A stretch of DNA of 64,000 bases from Rhizobiales bacterium Ga0077545 (GTDB lineage: Bacteria > Pseudomonadota > Alphaproteobacteria > Rhizobiales > Methylopilaceae), in NCBI GenBank assembly GCA_001464335.1, contig LNEV01000009.1, positions 366,822 to 430,821 on the forward strand, given 5' to 3'. Each line of letters starts with the position of its first letter. Position 1 is the stretch's first letter. The notes beneath the pieces are model-generated. The model worked only from the letters and a program-made list of their open reading frames with translations, was not told where the DNA came from and did no database searches. A program made the position numbers and the translations under genes. Below are positions 44,280 to 53,938 of this stretch, piece after piece.

Positions 44280-45725
44280 TTACCGGGCGTTGCGGATAAC
44301 CCTCACGTCGAGATCGCGAATTTTCTTTCGCAAGGTGTTTCGGTTGAGACCCAGAAGTTCGGCAGCGCGGATCTGGTTTCCGCGGGTCGCGGCCAGCGCA
44401 GCCCCAAGAAGAGGTTGCTCAATTTCCCGAAGAATGCGGTGGTAGAGGCCAGGAGGCGGAAGCGCTTCTCCGTATTGTGCAAAATAGCCCGCCAGAAACC
44501 GCTCCACGGCAGGTGCTATTTCGTCCGATGTGTTTGCGTTGTCGTCCACCCCCGGCACGATCGCTGGTTCTGCAAGCTCGGTGTCGACGATCGCGGCGGT
44601 TATCACATCCTGTGGATAGAGTGCCGCGAGACGCCGGATCAGGTTCTCGAGTTCGCGAATATTGCCCGGCCAGCGATATTTTTTCAGCCGGTCGAGAGCG
44701 CCGGAGTCGATCTGCTTTGCCGGGAGCCCTTCACGCTCTGCGAGCGCGAAGAAGTGGCGTACAAGATCCGGCACATCCTCGGATCGCTCCCGAAGAGGCG
44801 GCAACCGCAGCGGCACGACATTCAGGCGGAAGAACAGATCTTCGCGGAACAGCCCCTGCTGGATGAGGATTTTGAGGTCTTTGTTTGTTGCGGCGACAAT
44901 ACGCACATTCGTCTTGATCGGCGTGCGTCCACCGACCGTCGTATATTCGCCCTGCTGGAGCACACGCAGCAGGCGGGTCTGTGCTTCCATCGGCATGTCG
45001 CCGATTTCGTCGAGAAAGAGCGTACCGCCTTCGGCCTGCTCGAAACGACCCGTCGAACGCGCCTGGGCGCCCGTGAAGGCCCCCTTCTCATGTCCAAACA
45101 GCTCGGATTCGATCAGGTCGCGCGGAATTGCGGCCATGTTGATGGCGACGAAGGGACCGGTGCGTCGCTTGCCGTAATCGTGCAGCGCGCGCGCAACAAG
45201 TTCCTTTCCCGTGCCGGACTCGCCGGTGATCATGACCGTCAGATCGGTCTGCATCAGGCGGGCGAGCACGCGGTAGATGTCCTGCATCGCGGGCGAACGG
45301 CCGACGAGCGGAATATTATCCACCTCCTCCGGATGGGCGGTTTCCGCCTGGGCCTTAGGCTCCGTCAGAGCCCGGCCGACGATCGCGATCAATTCCTTCA
45401 GATCGAACGGCTTCGGCAGATACTCATACGCGCCGCGCTCGGACGCGCGAATTGCCGTCATGAACGTGTTCTGAGCGCTCATCACGATGATCGGAAGCTC
45501 GGGTCGAAATTTCTTGATCCGCGGCAGAAGATCGAAGGCATTCTCGTCGGGCATCACGACATCTGTGATGACGAGATCGCCTTCCCCCTGCGTGACCCAG
45601 CGCCAGAGCGTCGCGGCGTTCCCGGCCGTGCGGACTTCATAACCGGCGCGCGACAACGCCTGGTTCAGGACCGTACGGATTGCGGCATCGTCGTCGGCAA
45701 CAAGAATGCTTCCGTGGGACATCAA
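44280..45725 (-). CDS. ntrC: Nitrogen regulator NtrC (sigma-54 activator)
   Basis: 481 aa. The receiver domain carries Asp55 ([11 protein letters not shown]). The AAA+ domain has Walker [15 protein letters not shown], the sigma-54 contact motif [10 protein letters not shown] and Walker [14 protein letters not shown]. The C-terminal Fis-like helix-turn-helix is [20 protein letters not shown]. All elements of an active sigma-54 activator are present, unlike neighbouring NtrX. The start overlaps the ntrB stop; ATG 45725 or 45722. Confidence 0.96.
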   Translation of the reverse strand: MMSHGSILVADDDAAIRTVLNQALSRAGYEVRTAGNAATLWRWVTQGEGDLVITDVVMPDENAFDLLPRIKKFRPELPIIVMSAQNTFMTAIRASERGAYEYLPKPFDLKELIAIVGRALTEPKAQAETAHPEEVDNIPLVGRSPAMQDIYRVLARLMQTDLTVMITGESGTGKELVARALHDYGKRRTGPFVAINMAAIPRDLIESELFGHEKGAFTGAQARSTGRFEQAEGGTLFLDEIGDMPMEAQTRLLRVLQQGEYTTVGGRTPIKTNVRIVAATNKDLKILIQQGLFREDLFFRLNVVPLRLPPLRERSEDVPDLVRHFFALAEREGLPAKQIDSGALDRLKKYRWPGNIRELENLIRRLAALYPQDVITAAIVDTELAEPAIVPGVDDNANTSDEIAPAVERFLAGYFAQYGEALPPPGLYHRILREIEQPLLGAALAATRGNQIRAAELLGLNRNTLRKKIRDLDVRVIRNAR

Positions 45726-46858
45726 GCAATAACTCCGGCATCACCCGGCGCATCACCGGCGAAAATCGGCATAAGGATACGGAACGTCGTGTTCCGGGGC
45801 TGTGACTGGCATTCGACGATACCGCCATGGTCGCCGATGATCTTGGCGACGAGCGCAAGGCCAAGCCCCGACCCGGATGGCTTCGTCGTTACGAATGGAT
45901 CGAAAAGAAGAGGCAAAAGATCCTCGCTTACACCCGGTCCGTTATCGCGGACGCAGATTTCGAGCGGCAAGCTGACCCGCGCCTGAGCACCAGGAACGCT
46001 CAACCGCACGCCCGGTCGGAACGCGGTTGTCAGGTGGATTTCGGCCTCTGAAGTGCCGCTGACGGCCTCGGCCGCGTTTTTCACGAGGTTGAGAAATATC
46101 TGAACGAGTTGATCGCGATTTGCGAGCACCGGCGGCAATGACGGATCGTAGTCTTCGACGATTTTGATGTCGCGCGCGAACCCCGATTGGGCAAGGCGGC
46201 GAACATGTTCGAGAACGACATGAATATTGACAGCTTCGCGCTCGACTGGCCGCTCGTCGGAGAAAATCTCCATGCGATCGACCAGTTTCACAATGCGATC
46301 CGTTTCATCGCAGATGAGGCGCGTCAGGGCACGATCATCGTCGGTGGCGGCCGTTTCCAAAAGCTGCGCGGCTCCGCGAATGCCAGACAGAGGATTCTTG
46401 ATCTCGTGCGCCAGCATGGCAGCGAGCGCCGTGACCGAACGAGCCGCGCCACGATGCGTCAGCTGCCGATTCATCTTGTCGGCAATCGTGCGCTCCTGGA
46501 GCATGACGACCAGATGGCCGCGCGCCTCTCCGAGAGGAGCGATATGGATGTCCACCACACGCGATGAGCCGATGCGCGGCGTCCCAAGATCGACCCTGTA
46601 TTCGTTGACCGGCGCGCCGCGTTCGCGAACCTGTGCAAGCTGAAGAAGCAGCGGCGAACCGAAGGGCACGATGTCTGCGATCGGCAGACGGCGCAGCAAT
46701 GTGGCGCTCATACGGAAGAAGGTTTCCGCCGACGCATTGACGCCCGTCACACGGTCACGTTCGTCGATTGTCAACACGGGGTGAGGCAGTGCATTGATGA
46801 CGCCGTCGGGCTCCGAAAAGCCGACCGCTTTTACGTAATTGCTTTCGAGCACACTCAC
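45722..46858 (-). CDS. ntrB: Nitrogen sensor kinase/phosphatase NtrB
   Basis: 378 aa, cytoplasmic, no membrane helix. A PAS domain comes first ([19 protein letters not shown]), then HisKA with phospho-His near residue 151 ([20 protein letters not shown]) and HATPase ([36 protein letters not shown]). In relatives it is controlled by PII and phosphorylates NtrC under nitrogen limitation. It overlaps dusB and ntrC by 4 bp each, giving the classical nifR3-ntrB-ntrC operon. Confidence 0.96.
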   Translation of the reverse strand: MSVLESNYVKAVGFSEPDGVINALPHPVLTIDERDRVTGVNASAETFFRMSATLLRRLPIADIVPFGSPLLLQLAQVRERGAPVNEYRVDLGTPRIGSSRVVDIHIAPLGEARGHLVVMLQERTIADKMNRQLTHRGAARSVTALAAMLAHEIKNPLSGIRGAAQLLETAATDDDRALTRLICDETDRIVKLVDRMEIFSDERPVEREAVNIHVVLEHVRRLAQSGFARDIKIVEDYDPSLPPVLANRDQLVQIFLNLVKNAAEAVSGTSEAEIHLTTAFRPGVRLSVPGAQARVSLPLEICVRDNGPGVSEDLLPLLFDPFVTTKPSGSGLGLALVAKIIGDHGGIVECQSQPRNTTFRILMPIFAGDAPGDAGVIA

Positions 46859-47883
46859 GCTGCGATCCTCCAGGCCAGACGATCATAGATGGCAGCAAGT
46901 TTCATCTGCGCGTCCTCGGGAGTTCCGGCCATCAGCACATCGCCCTTGGACGCTCCATCGACCGCGATTCCGGCCGTCCGGAACGCTTCGTCGAGATACC
47001 AGCCAAGATGCTTGCGTGCATGGCGCAGACCTGTTTCGCGTCCATACAGGCTGAGAAGGCCGTCATAGTGCTCGCGTGCGATGGCATGCTGGGCGGCCAG
47101 ACCGGGGCCCTCCTTTCGAGTGCCAGTCTCAAGGAAATGAGCCACTTCGCCGGGAAACCAGGGGCGCCCCTGCGCACCACGACCGATCATGACGCCATCG
47201 GCGTTCGATGCCTCGAGCATTCTCGACGCATCCTCTATTTCGTTCAGATCGCCATTGGCCACGACCGGGATCGATACCGCATCCTTCACGGCACGGATGG
47301 CATTCCAGTTGGCCTGTCCGGTGAAAAACTGCTCGCGCGTGCGTCCATGAACCGTGACAAGCCGTATACCGGCATTCTCAGCCCGACGTGCAAGTACAGG
47401 CGCATTGATCGTATGTTCGTCCCAGCCAAGCCGCATCTTCAGTGTTACAGGAACGGAGACGGCCGCGACGGTCGCCTTGATCAATTCCAGCGCATGGTCC
47501 AGGTTCTTCATCAAGGCGGATCCGGAATGACCGCCGACAACCTTTTTGACCGGGCACCCCATATTGATGTCGATGACCCGCGCGCCGGAAGCCTCGGCCA
47601 CGCGCGCGGCCTCGGCCATCCAGACCGCGTCTCGGCCCGCGAGTTGCACAATATGAGTCCCAACGCCGTCGCCTTCGGCACGAAGACGTGCCTCCTGATC
47701 GCCGGTCGCGAGCTCGCGGCAAGCGACCATTTCCGACACGGCAAGGCCCACGCCCAGCCGCACGGCAATGCGACGGAAAACGATGTCCGTTACCCCGGAC
47801 ATGGGGGCCAGAACGACTGAATTCGGTGCCTGTTCCGGGCCTATCGCCAGCGCTTGAGCCGGCGCCTGATACTCACTGGGCAA
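46855..47883 (-). CDS. dusB: tRNA-dihydrouridine synthase DusB (NifR3)
   Basis: A 342-aa flavoenzyme that reduces uridines in the tRNA D-loop. [14 protein letters not shown] opens the TIM barrel. Catalytic Cys110 is in [11 protein letters not shown], and the tRNA/FMN segments [21 protein letters not shown] and [10 protein letters not shown] follow. It is the first gene of the dusB-ntrB-ntrC operon, known as nifR3 in older literature. It is divergent from ispDF across a gap of about 120 bp that should hold both promoters. Confidence 0.95.
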   Translation of the reverse strand: MPSEYQAPAQALAIGPEQAPNSVVLAPMSGVTDIVFRRIAVRLGVGLAVSEMVACRELATGDQEARLRAEGDGVGTHIVQLAGRDAVWMAEAARVAEASGARVIDINMGCPVKKVVGGHSGSALMKNLDHALELIKATVAAVSVPVTLKMRLGWDEHTINAPVLARRAENAGIRLVTVHGRTREQFFTGQANWNAIRAVKDAVSIPVVANGDLNEIEDASRMLEASNADGVMIGRGAQGRPWFPGEVAHFLETGTRKEGPGLAAQHAIAREHYDGLLSLYGRETGLRHARKHLGWYLDEAFRTAGIAVDGASKGDVLMAGTPEDAQMKLAAIYDRLAWRIAA

Positions 47884-48006
47884 AATTTAGGCGCTCCCCG
47901 ATATGCCCATTACCTAAGCAGAAGACACCCGGCCGGGCAAGCTCGAAACAGCAGGGGAGACATGCAGCCGCGCCTCGTCTAGAAGGCGACGCTGCAGGAG
48001 AGTTAA

Positions 48007-49182
48007 TTGTCGAAAACAGCTGTCATAATTGTGGCCGCGGGACGCGGCACTCGCGCGGGAGGGCCCGCCGGAAGCCCGGCGAAGCAGTATCGGACGGTGG
48101 GCGGAAAGACTGTCCTGTCACGTACTCTCGAGGCATTCTGCTCGCATCCCCGCATCCATGAAATCGTGACCGTCATCCACCCCGATGATGGCGCATTCTA
48201 TGCTCAGTCGATCCATGGACTCGCGAAGTTGACTGCGCCCGTTCCGGGCGGGGCGACGCGCCAGGAGAGCGTCAGGAACGGTCTTGCCGCTCTCGCCGCG
48301 AGCGCTCCCGATGTCGTTCTGATCCACGATGCCGCGCGCCCCTTCGTTCCAGCGGACGTCATCGACCGGGCCATCGTCGCTGCAAGTATCAGCGGGGCCG
48401 CCGTTCCTGTCCTCGAAGTGACGGATACCATTGCCTTGATCGACGGCAGCACGCGCGGAGATACGCTGGAGCGTGCCCGGCTGCGCAGCATCCAGACCCC
48501 CCAAAGCTTTCGTTACACCGATATCTGCGCCGCCCACGCGAAGGCCGCGGCGGAAGGACGTGACGATTTTACCGATGACGGCGCCGTGGCCTCACACGGT
48601 GGCCTGAAAGTGTCTGTCTTCGCAGGAGACCCAGCCAATATGAAACTGACGACGCCTCAGGATTTTGCGAGTTCGGAAGCCCGCCTTCTGGCCTCCCTTC
48701 CCGACATTCGCATGGGCACAGGTTTTGACGTTCACGAGTTCGAGCCGGGCGACCATGTAACTCTCGGCGGCGTGCGCATTCCGCACACCAAAAAGCTGAA
48801 GGGCCACTCCGACGCAGACGTGGTGCTCCACGCACTGTGCGATGCCATTTTCGGTGCGCTTGGCGACGGCGACATCGGCTCTCACTTTCCGCCCTCGGAC
48901 ATGCAGTGGAAGGGCGCCGAAAGCTCCAAATTCCTTGCTTACGCAGCCGAAAAGGTAAAAGCGCGCGGCGGTATTATCGCCAATGTCGACGTCGCGATCA
49001 TGAGCGAGGCACCGAAGGTTGGCCCGCACCGGCCGGCAATGCAGAAGACCATTTCCGATGTGCTCTGCATCACGCCGGACCGCGTCGGCATCAAGGCGAC
49101 GACAATGGAGCGCCTGGGCTTTATCGGACGCGAGGAAGGCATTGCCGCCATTGCAACGGCGACGATCCGCTTGCCAGTCTGA
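48007..49182 (+). CDS. ispDF: Bifunctional IspD/IspF (MEP isoprenoid pathway)
   Basis: 391 aa. The N-terminal IspD domain (about 1-225) forms CDP-methylerythritol: VIIVAAGRGTRAG, IHDAARPF and TDDGAVASH are its motifs. The C-terminal IspF domain (about 233-391) cyclises the phosphorylated product: MGTGFDVHEFEPGDHVTLGG, in two parts, then HSDADVVLHALCDAIFGALG and LGFIGREEG. The fusion is common in alphaproteobacteria. The start is TTG at 48007 with AGGAGAG just upstream. Confidence 0.95.
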   Translation: MSKTAVIIVAAGRGTRAGGPAGSPAKQYRTVGGKTVLSRTLEAFCSHPRIHEIVTVIHPDDGAFYAQSIHGLAKLTAPVPGGATRQESVRNGLAALAASAPDVVLIHDAARPFVPADVIDRAIVAASISGAAVPVLEVTDTIALIDGSTRGDTLERARLRSIQTPQSFRYTDICAAHAKAAAEGRDDFTDDGAVASHGGLKVSVFAGDPANMKLTTPQDFASSEARLLASLPDIRMGTGFDVHEFEPGDHVTLGGVRIPHTKKLKGHSDADVVLHALCDAIFGALGDGDIGSHFPPSDMQWKGAESSKFLAYAAEKVKARGGIIANVDVAIMSEAPKVGPHRPAMQKTISDVLCITPDRVGIKATTMERLGFIGREEGIAAIATATIRLPV

Positions 49183-49207
49183 CATCTCTATGCGGGAGGA
49201 TGGTGCA

Positions 49208-49732
49208 ATGCATGAAGCCGATCTCGAATTTACCCGCATCGACAAAAACCTTATCATTGCGGCCTGGGATCTGCTTGAGCTTTGCAAAAGCAAATCCCTG
49301 ACCGTGGTAACGGCCGAAAGTTGCACGGGCGGGCTCGTCGCTGCGGCACTGACCGATGCCCCCGGCGCGTCGAAAGCCGTGCAAGGAGGCTTTGTCACCT
49401 ATTCAAACGAGGCGAAGCAGCGATCGCTCGGCGTTCCCAGCGATCTGCTAGAAACATTTGGCGCAGTGAGCGAACAAGTCGCACGAGCAATGGCGGAAGG
49501 CGCCCTCGCCCACTCTGCCGCGGACCTGTCGGTTTCCATAACCGGCATTGCGGGGCCGGACGGCGGTAATGACAACAAGCCGGTCGGGCTTGTCCATTTT
49601 GCCGCCGCTCGTCGCGGCGGGCCGATCATTCATCGCGAAAAACGCTTCGGCGATGTCGGGCGCGGCCTTATACGCCGGAACGCGGCGATGGAAGCGCTTG
49701 CGCTGCTTTCCGAAATCGCTCGCGTTCGCTAG
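49208..49732 (+). CDS. CinA-like nicotinamide-nucleotide amidohydrolase (PncC)
   Basis: A 174-aa stand-alone CinA C-terminal domain. It deamidates nicotinamide mononucleotide in pyridine-nucleotide salvage. AESCTGGLVAAALTDAPGAS has the catalytic Ser, and GGFVTYSNEAKQRSLGV and TGIAGPDGG complete the signature. The Met at 49208 is the start because GGGAGGA lies 8 nt before it; an upstream Met at 49190 is less well placed. It follows ispDF after 25 bp and is likely cotranscribed. Confidence 0.9.
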   Translation: MHEADLEFTRIDKNLIIAAWDLLELCKSKSLTVVTAESCTGGLVAAALTDAPGASKAVQGGFVTYSNEAKQRSLGVPSDLLETFGAVSEQVARAMAEGALAHSAADLSVSITGIAGPDGGNDNKPVGLVHFAAARRGGPIIHREKRFGDVGRGLIRRNAAMEALALLSEIARVR

Positions 49733-49736
49733 ACGC

Positions 49737-51983
49737 CTATTTCAAATTGCGGCGGAAAGCTCCGAGGATATCGGAATAATCGTCGGTCCACGCGCGCGTG
49801 GCTCTCTCGTCATCTATCTTGTTCCAGCCATCGAGTGACGCGAGCGCGCCAAACGCGACCTCGTTCTTTGCGAGGGCAACGACAAGGGAGGTCGCCAGCA
49901 TACGCGGCCCGTAATCCCCTGTGGGAGGGTCCTGCTTCCACAGCGTCTGCAGACCGAGCTCCCGCGCAAGCGCGCCCACTTCGGGAAGCAGCGCAAGGTG
50001 CCGGTTCGAAATGTGCAGAACGAGAACGCCGGTTGGAGTGAGACGCTCGAAATAAAGCTGCAGCGCTTCGCGCGTCATAAGATGAACCGGGATGGCATCA
50101 GATGAAAAGGCGTCGATAAGCAAAAGCTCATGCTTGAGATCGTTGTCGGCAAGTGTGATCCGTGCATCGCCAATATGGATCTTCGCGTCCGGGGCACAGG
50201 CCGGCAGAAAACGGAAATAGCCCGAGTCCCGCGCGATATGTACGACCTCGGTGTCGATCTCGTAGAAATGCCAGTTTTCACCTTCCTGACGATAGCAGGC
50301 AAGAGAACCGCTTCCCAAGCCCACGATCCCGACAGGTGAGAGCCGGACGCTGTTGTTTGCCTCGCGCACCGAACGGATGATCTCCACCATGGGGCTCTGC
50401 GTGTGGTAATATGTCAGCGGCTCGGGCCAGCCCGGCTTGGGCACGCCGTTTTCCAGTTGGGCTGCACCATGAAGTGTGGTGCCGTGATAGAGCACGCGGA
50501 AGACGCCGGTGCGGTAATCCTGGATCTTGTGCACCCCGAAAAAGCTTCGTGTCATGTACACATTTGCGGATCGGGGCGCGATGACACCACAGACCAGAAG
50601 CGCCGACGCCAGCAGCATGGCCGATGCAAGAGGGAAGATGCGGACGAGTAGCAGAGCCGCCGCAATCGGAAGGAAGATCGCCGCCCTGTAGACATCGTCG
50701 CGTCCGAGCCCGACCGTCGTGTCGGTTATGAGCGCATAAACAGCAACGAGGCCCGCAACGGCAATGATCGCCAGCGATAGGTAAAGCTGCTGGCGATCGA
50801 CACGCTCCGTATGCACGAGCGTCAGCGCCGAGAGGACAATAAGAATAGGATATTCAAGGATCGTCGGGAAAATGTAAGGCGCCGCGAGGCCCGCAAATGC
50901 GCCGCCTAGGACGCCTCCGAATGACATCCAGAGATAGAATTCAGTCAGGCGATCCGACGCCGGGCGGAAGGCATAGAGCCGTGAATGGGCGACCATGGTG
51001 GCGACGAAAAACGCGAAAAGATGAAGGCCGATCAACCAGAGCGTCGGGACGAGGCCGCGCAGCAGCCAGTCCGCAGCCACATAGGCCAGCAAGGCTGGAA
51101 GCAGGATGGCGAGGATGTGATAGCGGACAACCGGTTTTTCCCTGAACACAAGAACGAAGGTCAGAAGGAAAAGTGCAAGCGGGACCACCCAGAGGAACGG
51201 CGCCGAGGCAATGTCGGTCGAAATGTGCGATGTTACGGCAACAAGCAGAGCTGTCGGCACGAAGGACAGAAAAACCCAGCGTGCTTTCTGGAGGACCGTC
51301 GCAGGGGCGGAGGTCGGGCGCTGGACCTCAACATTCTGCGCATTGCGATTTACGTAGAAGCCGATAGCGGCAATCCAGACGGCTAGCACGCAGTAACCGG
51401 CCGACCACAGCCACGTCTGATCTGTAAGGCGAAGGGCCGGCTCGATGATAAATGGATAGCCCAGAAGCGCGATGAAGCTTCCGAGGTTCGAAGCACCGTA
51501 CAGAAAATAGGGATCGTTTCGGCCCGGCGCGTCGGTACGTGCGTACCACGCCTGCAAAAGTGGTGCGTTGGCGGACAGCGCGAAGAACGGCAGACCGACA
51601 GAAACCGTGAAAAGCCCAATTAGATAGAAGACCTGACCATCTTCGGGCGGCCTGCCCCAACCTTCGGCAAGGGCGAGAGGCAGCGCAATGAATCCGAGAG
51701 CCAGAACTGCGATGTGGATCATCGCGCCAAGACGAGCGCTCGTGTATCGCGCTATGAAATGCGCGTAAGCATAACCGGCCAGCAGCACGCCCTGAAAGAA
51801 GACAAGAGCGACCGACCACACACCCGGAGCACCACCGAGCTTCGGCAATACCATTTTCGCGAACATGGGCTGGACGGCAAACAGGAGTGTTGCCGATAGA
51901 AAAAGAGCCCCGCCGAAAACAAGAAGAAACGCGCTGCGCTCAGCCCTCACCGGCACCTCTGCCGGAGCATCCGTCGCACTCAT
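49737..51983 (-). CDS. Membrane-fused spermidine synthase-like protein
   Basis: 748 aa. The first 480 residues are a polytopic membrane region of roughly 12 helices. The C-terminal 230 residues form a SAM-binding Rossmann domain of the spermidine-synthase class: GIVGLGSGSLACYRQEG, FYEIDTEVVHIARD and LLIDAFSSDAIPVHLMT. Such fused proteins are widespread, but their substrate is unknown and polyamine synthesis is not proven. I start at the Met at 51983 behind a GA-rich site; another Met lies at 52022. It is convergent with cinA, with 4 bp between stops, and follows the COQ10-like gene on the same strand. Confidence 0.82.
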   Translation of the reverse strand: MSATDAPAEVPVRAERSAFLLVFGGALFLSATLLFAVQPMFAKMVLPKLGGAPGVWSVALVFFQGVLLAGYAYAHFIARYTSARLGAMIHIAVLALGFIALPLALAEGWGRPPEDGQVFYLIGLFTVSVGLPFFALSANAPLLQAWYARTDAPGRNDPYFLYGASNLGSFIALLGYPFIIEPALRLTDQTWLWSAGYCVLAVWIAAIGFYVNRNAQNVEVQRPTSAPATVLQKARWVFLSFVPTALLVAVTSHISTDIASAPFLWVVPLALFLLTFVLVFREKPVVRYHILAILLPALLAYVAADWLLRGLVPTLWLIGLHLFAFFVATMVAHSRLYAFRPASDRLTEFYLWMSFGGVLGGAFAGLAAPYIFPTILEYPILIVLSALTLVHTERVDRQQLYLSLAIIAVAGLVAVYALITDTTVGLGRDDVYRAAIFLPIAAALLLVRIFPLASAMLLASALLVCGVIAPRSANVYMTRSFFGVHKIQDYRTGVFRVLYHGTTLHGAAQLENGVPKPGWPEPLTYYHTQSPMVEIIRSVREANNSVRLSPVGIVGLGSGSLACYRQEGENWHFYEIDTEVVHIARDSGYFRFLPACAPDAKIHIGDARITLADNDLKHELLLIDAFSSDAIPVHLMTREALQLYFERLTPTGVLVLHISNRHLALLPEVGALARELGLQTLWKQDPPTGDYGPRMLATSLVVALAKNEVAFGALASLDGWNKIDDERATRAWTDDYSDILGAFRRNLK

Positions 51984-52025
51984 CCACCCTCTCCCCCACG
52001 GAAACGGCGAACATTGCGCCATCTC

Positions 52026-52502
52026 TCAATTTGGCGGAGCCTCGGCTAAATGGCGGCGGTTGTAAACAAAATCCGCACGCGCCTCGAAGGCACTCGAGAA
52101 TTTGAGAAACGCTCGTTCGAAAACTGCGCCCGCCACAAGGCCAATGGCACGACTTTTCATTTGCCAGGCGATGAAGAATTCGACGTCACATGACGTTTCG
52201 CTCGCCGGGATGAATAGCCAGCGGTTCACCAGCGACGAAAACGGGCCTGTCACATATTCGACAGAGATACCGAGATTGTTCGGATCGAGCGTCACCCGGC
52301 TCGTGAACGTATCGCGGAACACCGCATAGGCGACCGTCATATCGGCGAGAATAACGGTTTTGCCGTCCCGCTCTTCTCGTTTCTTAACGCGAAGATCCTC
52401 GCAGAGCGGAACGAAACGTGGATATTTTTCGACATCCGCAACGAGATCGAACATCTCGCGCGCCGAATGCTGGACGCGCCGCTTCGTCGAATGCTGCGGC
52501 AT
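52026..52502 (-). CDS. COQ10/RatA-type START-domain protein
   Basis: A 158-aa protein of the polyketide-cyclase/START fold. FDLVADVEKYPRFVPLCEDLRV and the C-terminal SSAFEARADFVY are typical. In alphaproteobacteria this family is the COQ10 homologue, a ubiquinone-binding chaperone needed for respiration. The same family is often labelled RatA after an E. coli protein reported to inhibit ribosomes. It begins 3 bp after lipA, so the two are cotranscribed. Confidence 0.88.
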   Translation of the reverse strand: MPQHSTKRRVQHSAREMFDLVADVEKYPRFVPLCEDLRVKKREERDGKTVILADMTVAYAVFRDTFTSRVTLDPNNLGISVEYVTGPFSSLVNRWLFIPASETSCDVEFFIAWQMKSRAIGLVAGAVFERAFLKFSSAFEARADFVYNRRHLAEAPPN

Positions 52503-52505
52503 GCC

Positions 52506-53465
52506 CTACTCCGCGGCCTTCGCGGCACGGGCAGCGCGCAGTCTTGCGAAATCCTCCCCAGCGTGGTGCGAGGAGCGCGTCAGCGGACTCGATGAGACCA
52601 TCAAGAAGCCCTTCGAATAGGCCAAAGCCTCATAGCTCTTGAATTCTTCTGGCGTCACGAAACGCGCGATGGCCTGGTGCTTGCGCGTTGGCTGAAGATA
52701 CTGACCGATTGTCAGGAAGTCGACGTCGGCGATCCGGAGATCGTCCATCAACTGCATGACCTCATTTCGCTCTTCGCCAAGGCCCGCCATGATGCCGGAC
52801 TTCGTGAATATCCCCGGATCAAGCTCCTTCACCCGTTGGAGCAGCCGCACCGAGTGGAAATACCGGGCGCCGGGCCTCACTGTCACATACAGCGAAGGCA
52901 CGGTTTCGAGGTTGTGATTGAACACGTCGGGTTTCGCCGCGACCACCTTTTCAAGCGCGCCGTCCTTACGCAAGAAATCCGGGGTGAGGATTTCAATCGT
53001 TGTGGAGGGACTGGACGTCCGGATCGCCGCAATCACATCGGCGAAATGCTGCGCGCCGCCGTCATCGAGATCGTCACGATCGACCGAGGTGATCACCACA
53101 TGGTGAAGGGCAAGCTTTGCGACGGCGTCCCCCACCCGACGCGGCTCATCGGCATCGACGCCGGGCGTCGGCAATCCGGTGCGGACGTTGCAGAACGAGC
53201 ACGCGCGCGTGCAGGTATCGCCGAGGATCATGAAGGTCGCGTGTTTTTTCGACCAGCATTCCCCGATGTTCGGGCAGCCCGCCTCCTCGCATACCGTGAC
53301 GAGCTTGTTGTCGCGGACGATGCTCTCGGTCTCGCGATAGACGGGCGAGCCGGGCGCGCGCACCCGAATCCAGTCAGGCTTCTTGAGAATCTCGGTATCG
53401 GGCCGATGCGCCTTTTCGGGGTGGCGGGGCCTCGGATTCTTGGTGAGATCGAGAACGACGGTCAT
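52506..53465 (-). CDS. lipA: Lipoyl synthase
   Basis: A 319-aa radical-SAM enzyme that inserts sulfur into octanoyl groups on lipoyl domains. The auxiliary cluster motif is [12 protein letters not shown] and the SAM cluster motif is CTRACSFC. The C-terminal RSSHHAGE tail contributes the conserved RSS. The start [11 protein letters not shown] at 53465 follows an AAGGA site; the upstream open frame is not conserved. Its position next to the PDH cluster fits: the PDH E1-beta and E2 subunits are its substrates. Confidence 0.96.
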   Translation of the reverse strand: MTVVLDLTKNPRPRHPEKAHRPDTEILKKPDWIRVRAPGSPVYRETESIVRDNKLVTVCEEAGCPNIGECWSKKHATFMILGDTCTRACSFCNVRTGLPTPGVDADEPRRVGDAVAKLALHHVVITSVDRDDLDDGGAQHFADVIAAIRTSSPSTTIEILTPDFLRKDGALEKVVAAKPDVFNHNLETVPSLYVTVRPGARYFHSVRLLQRVKELDPGIFTKSGIMAGLGEERNEVMQLMDDLRIADVDFLTIGQYLQPTRKHQAIARFVTPEEFKSYEALAYSKGFLMVSSSPLTRSSHHAGEDFARLRAARAAKAAE

Positions 53466-53574
53466 CCGGTCCTTTGCCTGGGAAACAAGCGGCTTGTGAC
53501 CGTAATATAGGATGATTGTCGCTTGATGAACACCTGCGGCGCATGGCTGCCACACGCCGCAGGAAAAACGGAGG

Positions 53575-53835
53575 TCAGCTACGCCGACCCCGGATCATGC
53601 CCCAGATGAAAAGAAGGACAATCGCGCCGACGGTTGACACCAGAAGGCTGGCCCACCAGCCTGTGTAGGCGATGCCGAATGTCCGGGCGAGCCAGCCACC
53701 AAGCAACGCGCCGATAAGGCCGACGATGAGATTGGTTATCAGCCCGTGATCGCGGCTTGTCACTTTTTCGGCGATCCAGCCGGCAAGAATGCCGATGAAG
53801 ATCGTCGCAATCCAGCCCACACCTTCCATCTTCAC
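53575..53835 (-). CDS. GlsB/YeaQ/YmgE family small membrane protein
   Basis: 86 aa with three transmembrane helices: [39 protein letters not shown] and [20 protein letters not shown]. This is the transglycosylase-associated (GlsB/YeaQ) family, often stress-induced; the molecular role is unknown. The start is either Met at 53835 or Met two codons later. It lies between lpdA and lipA on the same strand. Confidence 0.88.
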   Translation of the reverse strand: MKMEGVGWIATIFIGILAGWIAEKVTSRDHGLITNLIVGLIGALLGGWLARTFGIAYTGWWASLLVSTVGAIVLLFIWGMIRGRRS

Positions 53836-53909
53836 TTCCGTGCTCTCGCACGCCTCTGTTTCGGAGACCTAACTCTCCAATCAACGGATTGGATGCAGCA
53901 AAGGGGAAA

Positions 53910-53937
53910 GATTTTGCGGCACCGAGCGTCGCAAATC
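53910..53937 (-). terminator. Possible terminator after lpdA
   Basis: An imperfect hairpin: ATTTGCG and CGCAAAAT arms around an 11-nt loop, directly after the lpdA stop. Minus-strand sequence beyond it is pyrimidine-rich (CTTTCCCCTTT) but without a clean T-run. It could end the pdh transcript. Confidence 0.4.
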
Positions 53938-53938
53938 C

